Source of the DNA: an uncultured Clostridia bacterium
GTDB taxonomy: Bacteria > Bacillota > Clostridia > Christensenellales > QALW01
NCBI GenBank assembly: GCA_900550765.1
Contig: URTC01000042.1
Coordinates: 1 to 9,702, forward strand
DNA length: 9,702 nucleotides
Direction: 5' to 3'
The notes below the pieces were generated by a model. It did not search any database. It saw only the letters and a program-made list of their open reading frames with translations, and was not told the origin of the DNA. Of this stretch, positions 1 through 6,200 are shown piece after piece; the stretch's first letter is position 1, and each line of letters begins with the position of its first letter. Made by a program: the position numbers and the translations under genes.

Positions 1-206
1 CTGTATAGCTGCCTAACCCCAGCAAATTTTTAACAATTTCCATTCGCTTTGCTTTTCGTTCAGGGGTATTTATCTTACATGTTTCCGGAATCTGTTCCAT
101 TTCTTTAAGCGAATTTTTTATTGCATTGTTTTTATTGATTTCCTCTATATCAATGGTATCGCTCTCATTCAACTTTTCTATAAGATTCTTTATTTCTCTG
201 CGATCT
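1..206 (-). repeat. Direct repeat R1, copy B (linker before the zeta-like domain, truncated by window edge)
   Basis: Matches 2266-2471 with only 5 mismatches in 206 bases counted by eye, at an in-frame offset of 2,265 bases (755 codons). It encodes the charged helical linker DRREIKNLIEKLNESDTIDI through to LLGLGSYTG. The match is still perfect over the outermost 76 bases, so the repeat almost certainly continues beyond the window. Confidence 0.95.
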
Positions 207-3200
207 CTTTCTGGAATCGAATATTGCGTTTCTTGTGTATCTTTTTCTGCATTTTGGAATATAATACTATTGACATCTGTTCCTTTTTGTGGTACAGTGT
301 TATTAAAGGATAAGTCATTTCTTAGGTTTCCTGCATTTTTTGCATAGCCTATCGACTTATCCTTATTTTTTATTTCTAATTTTGTTGGTGTAAAATCAAT
401 AATATCATATAATACCATTCGATTTGCTTTTGTAAATCCAATAATAACTTTAGCAGAATAATCATTCATCCCTATTCTTAAAAGAATATCCCCGCGAGCA
501 AACTCTTTAAAGCTATCTTTTCGTTCATGCTTTAAATCTTCATTGATATAATTCGTCGATGCAAGGATTATTTCATCAAGATTATTTGCCGCTCTTAATT
601 TATCAACATAAACTGTTCCCTCCGTGGACCTTAAATATTTGCTATATGCTGAATTAGTATATTCTCCTCGTGTTTGTGCATTCACTTTTATAAGCCTTCC
701 GCTTACAGGAATTCCCTTTGAAAACTTATTCGCAATCGTTTCCTTAACCGTTTTTACCCAATCTTTTTTCGAAACACCTTCTAAAATATTCTCCTCAATT
801 ATTACAACCGGTTCATTTTCTATTGTATATCCGATAAAATATTGTATTTTCGGGGGAACATTACTTATGCTTGGGAATCCGTTTTTTTTGTTCTCATTGA
901 ATGCATCGCTTTCCTTCAGCATCTGCGCATATTGCTGTTCCAATCTCTCCAGCTCCGCTTTCAGCCAGCTATCCGCGTTGCCTATCTTGCTCTTAATATA
1001 ATTCAGTGCGTCTTTAATCCATTGCAAAAAGCTTCTGCGTGCATTCGGCTCAAGTTCTTCTAACAAGCGCTGCATTCCGCTTTCATCCGCAAACAGCATA
1101 TCTCCCATAAAGTCCGCCATGCGTTCTGCCCTAACTTCCGCTGCGGAAAGACTCTCTCCCGCCGTATCATATCTCTGCCGTATCTCTTCATTCAGCACCG
1201 CTTCCATACGATCTACGGCGGATGCCATGCCTGTCTTTTTCTGCAGCCAAGCTTCATACTGCTCCGTCTGTGAAATGACCTTTACCAGTTTCGTATACTG
1301 CTTTGTTCCCTCGCCGCGGTGCGCCAGCTCATGCTTGAATATGTACTCTATCGGCCTTGTATTTTCCGGACTGATCGTTATAATCTTATTCGCCTTATCG
1401 ATCTTTCCGTCCGCAGGCATGCCGTTTGCCGTTCTCACTTCACCGAACTCTACCGTCCACCCCAGCCGGGCTCCTATTTGCCTGATGATGCGCTGGTCTT
1501 CCGTTATTTCCCCGTTTTTACTCTGCTCTGTTACCTCTTCATTTTTCTTCGTGTAATCCGTAGAAATTAAAAAAGCAGGCTTATTTAAGTCTGCTTTCCA
1601 GTCTCTTTCTTTTCTTTCAAGTCCTTCACGGCCTTGCTGAGCCATTCCATTCCGTCGTTGTCCTCGTCCAGGTAATAATTGAATATTTTTTTGCTTTTTG
1701 AGGACAGCGGCTTCTCCTCTTGCAACATCGTTTGAGTAGTGTGAGTATCCATCAACCAATCCCTCCGTTTTTATAATTGCTTCAAAGTTTTCTACCGGCG
1801 TATTCTGATATTCATACACAATCTGTGGGGGTATAAATCTCCCTGTTTCCAAATATCGATTCAGCATTCTTCCCATTGCTTTTTGCATCGGCAATTCATT
1901 TAAATGAATATATACCGTATATCCATTTTCCCTGAATGTATTGATTTTGTTTATAAGCTTATTTAAATTCCCCCCGCCTACAATCGGATAAACAATATTT
2001 TCGCCGTTAGCAACAGCTTCCGTAATAACCTGTCTAACAATATCCTTGCTCTCTTCATGCACCGCTCCGGCGCCAATACCGTTATTAAATTCCGGGATTA
2101 TTTCCTTAGCCATATCGCTATCTATTACACGCGCTTGATTCTGTTTTGATAACGGATTTACCAATACGCTTGATTTGCCGGCCGCCGGTAATCCCACAAC
2201 GAAATCAATGCGATATCCCCGTTCTACATTTCCATTATATAGATCTTTTCCATCATTGTCAACGCCTGTATAGCTGCCTAACCCCAGCAAATTTTTAACA
2301 ATTTCCATTCGCTTTGCTTTTCGTTCAGGGGTATTTATCTTATATGTTTCCGGAATCTGTTCCATTTCTTTAAGCGAATTTTTTATTGCATTGCTTTTAT
2401 TGATTTCCTCTATATCAATGGTATCGCTTTCATTCAGCTTTTCTATCAGATTCTTTATTTCTCTGCGATCTTTTTCCGGGATGGAATACTGTATTTTTTT
2501 TGTATCTTTTTGGATACTTTGCATAGAATTATTATTGACAAATTCTTCGTTTTGGGTTATAGTATTATGCGAAGATTTTTCGTTAACAATTGCCAACCAC
2601 TTATACAGTTGGGAATTAACTTGCGAGAGATCTTTTCTTTTATACTCAACCTTTACGCCGTTTTTCCGTATATTATTTTCCGTATAATTATCTTTAGCTG
2701 AAAACACAGAAACAATTAAATTATAATTCTTATATTGATTATTAATATCTTTAACGGTATTTAATTCTACAGATATAATTCCATTCTTTCCTTTGGTCGT
2801 TTTGATTTGAGTAAGCAAATTCAATCTGCCATTTTTCATTCTTACAATCGCGTCTGGATTTGCGATATATTCAGGTATTTGATAAAGGATCTCTCTTCCA
2901 AGATTATGATAATGCCCTTCCAATATTCCTTCTTCTCTTCCTGCCAAATACAAAGAATAAAAACTAATAATTACCTCTACATTTTTTGCATCTTCTACAT
3001 TTTTAAGAATTATTTCAGGCGTATCCTTCATCACCCTGATAAAATTACCCTGCGCAGCGTTATGTTTTGCCTCTGCATCAGACATATTCAGAACCTCATT
3101 CACATTTTCTGAAAACGGCTCGTTATTCATAAGTGAAAATTTAATATTATCCTGCAATAATTCCTGCTGTCTTTTCTTCTCCTCTGTATTATATTTTGTG

Positions 3201-6200
3201 TCTATATCCCTATAGGTTTCCATAAAAAGATTTTCAAGCTTCTCAATCTCTGACCGGATTCCTCTATCTCCGTACCGTGAAAAGGCATTTTTCATTCGTT
3301 TAAATAAATCTTGTATCCACTCTGCAAAAGTCCGGCGCTGCTTAGGTTCCATAACGGACAAAAGCTTTTCCAATACCTGTTGATTGTTTCCAAATAGATT
3401 TTCTCCCACAAAATCGGCTACTATTTCAAGATTGGCTTCATATTCCCCAAATGTTTCTTCTCCTGCACGGATATATTCTTCTGCAATGGCCGTATTATAC
3501 TCCATTATAGATTCATACCCCTTGAAATGTATCCATTTCTCAAATACTATGCTTTCTATAACAGTATCTGCAAACGTTTTATATTTTACAGGATTCATTT
3601 CAAGAAAATGTGTTAATTCATGCTTGAACATATACTCTATCGGCCTTGTATTTTCCGTACTGATCGTTATGATCTTATTCGCCTTATCGATCTTTCCGTC
3701 CGCAGGCATGCCGGTTGCCGTTCTCACTTCACCGAATTCTACCGTCCACCCCAGCCGGGCTCCTATACGTCTGATAATGCGCTGATCTTCTGTTAGGCGT
3801 GTTTCCCCACGTACCGCATATACTGTATCCGCTACCGGATCCGCCTCCGGAGCCTGGGCCGAACGCTCCGTTATCACCGATTCTCCGGGCATAAAAAAAG
3901 CAGCCTCTTCAGCTGCCGGCTCTACATACCCATCCCGATATGCTTTTGCTTCCGCATATTGGTCTTTTTCAAAATGCCTTGTCTCTACCTCCTGCTCCGT
4001 ATTGACCATAAACGCCACTTGCGGGTTATCATGATTAGCCGCGATATTGTCATGGTCGTATTCCATATTGTAGTCCATTACAGAGACCGTTTTAAAGCCA
4101 AGTACTTTAGAATATATACCCATAAGAGGTTGCACGGAACTATTATAACAATCAAGTGTCTTTGCTCTCTCTTTTACTAACGGCGCAATAGCATTTAAAA
4201 AGCCACTTCTCCCGCTGGCATTGAATACGCTGATAAGATCTCCCTCCGGAGTAATAGAAAAGCCACTGAGTCCATCATCGGAAAGATAATTATCGCAATC
4301 CTCATACCCGATTCCGTCCTCTGTGGTTTGTATTTCATGTAAATCTACAAGCTCGCCGTTTTTCAGATATCCTTTTGCTATCTCAAAAACATCATGAAAC
4401 AGCGCGCCATTCACTTGCTGATGTAAATGAAACGTATTTCCCTTCGCCGTTAAGGTTAATATCCCATCACCATTGCCAGTGCCATTTCCAACGGTGTTAA
4501 TTTGAGTTTGAAGTACTCGGGCAATATCTCCCCGTAATCCTTCATCAAGCGTTCGCTCTCCTGAGTGGTACAATGCTGATATTTCACCAGACATTCCTTT
4601 ACTTGCTTCTTGAAGCTCTCTAAACTCTGCTGTTCCTGCATATCCTTTCTCCCTATTCACGCTTACTGCGTTTCCATTTTCTCTATCATTCTCCTGTCCA
4701 ATCATTCCGGGCGCCGTCTGCATGAATCCCGAATGATTCTTTACGGCAGTTTGTCCTGCTATTTGAGCGTTTCCTCTATTACTTCTATTTTTAGTATATC
4801 CTGTCTGTTCCAAAATGTCAAGATTTTGGGCCTTATCCGGCGCATTTATTTCTATTCCGGCATGCCCATTTACAATAGCATCCAGTATTCTCTCCTTTGT
4901 CCGTACGGTTTCCTTTTTATTCTCCACCTCTGTATGAATCGAATCATATACCGTTTTTACTGCCTGATTATTGGTTAATTGTTGTCGCTCCTTTGCGCTC
5001 AAATTTCTGCCTTGGATATCCCTTACGATATTTCTTGCCGCCGAACTTGCCTGCGGCGTTTCTACGCCGCTGTTTTCAAGCATTGACTGTATTTTTTTTG
5101 CTGAAACATCCGATGCTTTTGCAAAATCTGTTTGATTCTGCTTCTTTACAATCGTATAAAGCGAACCTAACGCCAACGCACTGTTATTTTGATTGCTAGA
5201 AAGTCGTTCGGCCATTTTATACGCTTCTGTATTTTTGCCGTAATTTTGCATAGCAAAATCAACAAGTACTTTCCCTTTTTCAAGTTTATTTATTGCTTTA
5301 CCAATATTATAATTCTTTTTGCTTTCATAGCCTGTTATTATGGAGGATGACATACCGCCTGACATAAATCCAGCGATTCCGGCCCAGGAAATATCCACAA
5401 CTTTATCCAGCAGCGCTTTCTTATATGCTTTTTCATAGGGAATCCCCTCGTCCTGGTAGGCTTTCACCGCAAGCGATAAATCCGACTGACTGCCCATGAT
5501 GATGCTGTCTGTAATCGTATTGGCGATTTCTGTGGCTACTTCCTCCGACCCCTCAATTCCTGCCTGTTTCAATACTTCCAATACTATTTTTAAAAAGGAA
5601 TCGGGGTTCTTGGGCTTGATAAGGTTCTCCAACGATACTTTATCAAATACAGTCTCTGCAATACCGGCGCTCAATCCGCCCCAAAAAATTTGGCCGTTGG
5701 ATGCCCCCTTTTCATACAATTCCGCTGATTTATCCGCCGCAGCGCCTGTTCCCATTGCAATAGTATATAAGTTCCCCATTGTGAGGCCGCCTACAATAGA
5801 ATCTGCCGTAGACATTAAAGCATTATATACCTGAGCCATAACATTTTGGCCGAGAAATTCCCAACCGGTATTTTGTTCTATTTGCTCGCTTGTAGCTCCC
5901 CTCACATCGTTTGCAAAATTCCGGAGACCCTGCCACGAAGAATCGGGATTTATTTCCTGCCCTGATATCTGACGAACAGAATTATCAAGAAAAGCCACAG
6001 TACCCCCAATAATCTTAGCAGGTACAGAAGCAATATTCAAAATGGTACTCGCAGCAACTCCTTCTAATCCTTCCTTGGATATGGCACCTTCTATAGCTTC
6101 TTGAGAGGAAACTCTCTGTCTCTGTTCAAGAATCCCTTGCAGCTTTTCAAGAAATGTTTCCGCAGAATCTTTTCCTTCTTTCGCGTAATAGTAGTTATAT

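Noticed and set aside
2494..2501. A-run on the coding strand (A AAA AAA A) as a programmed frameshift site.
   Set aside because: No hairpin or upstream ribosome-like site was seen beside it, the matching place in module 2 lacks it, and such runs are common in AT-rich genes.
1..3796. Direct repeats as insertion-sequence or transposon ends, or as a CRISPR array.
   Set aside because: The repeats are long, in-frame coding segments about 2.27 kb apart, with no transposase, terminal inverted repeats or regular short spacers.
4456..4641. A compensating double frameshift or sequencing error around the nested frame.
   Set aside because: The giant frame has no stop across the interval and its translation there joins smoothly to the acetyltransferase-like domain, so two errors are not needed.
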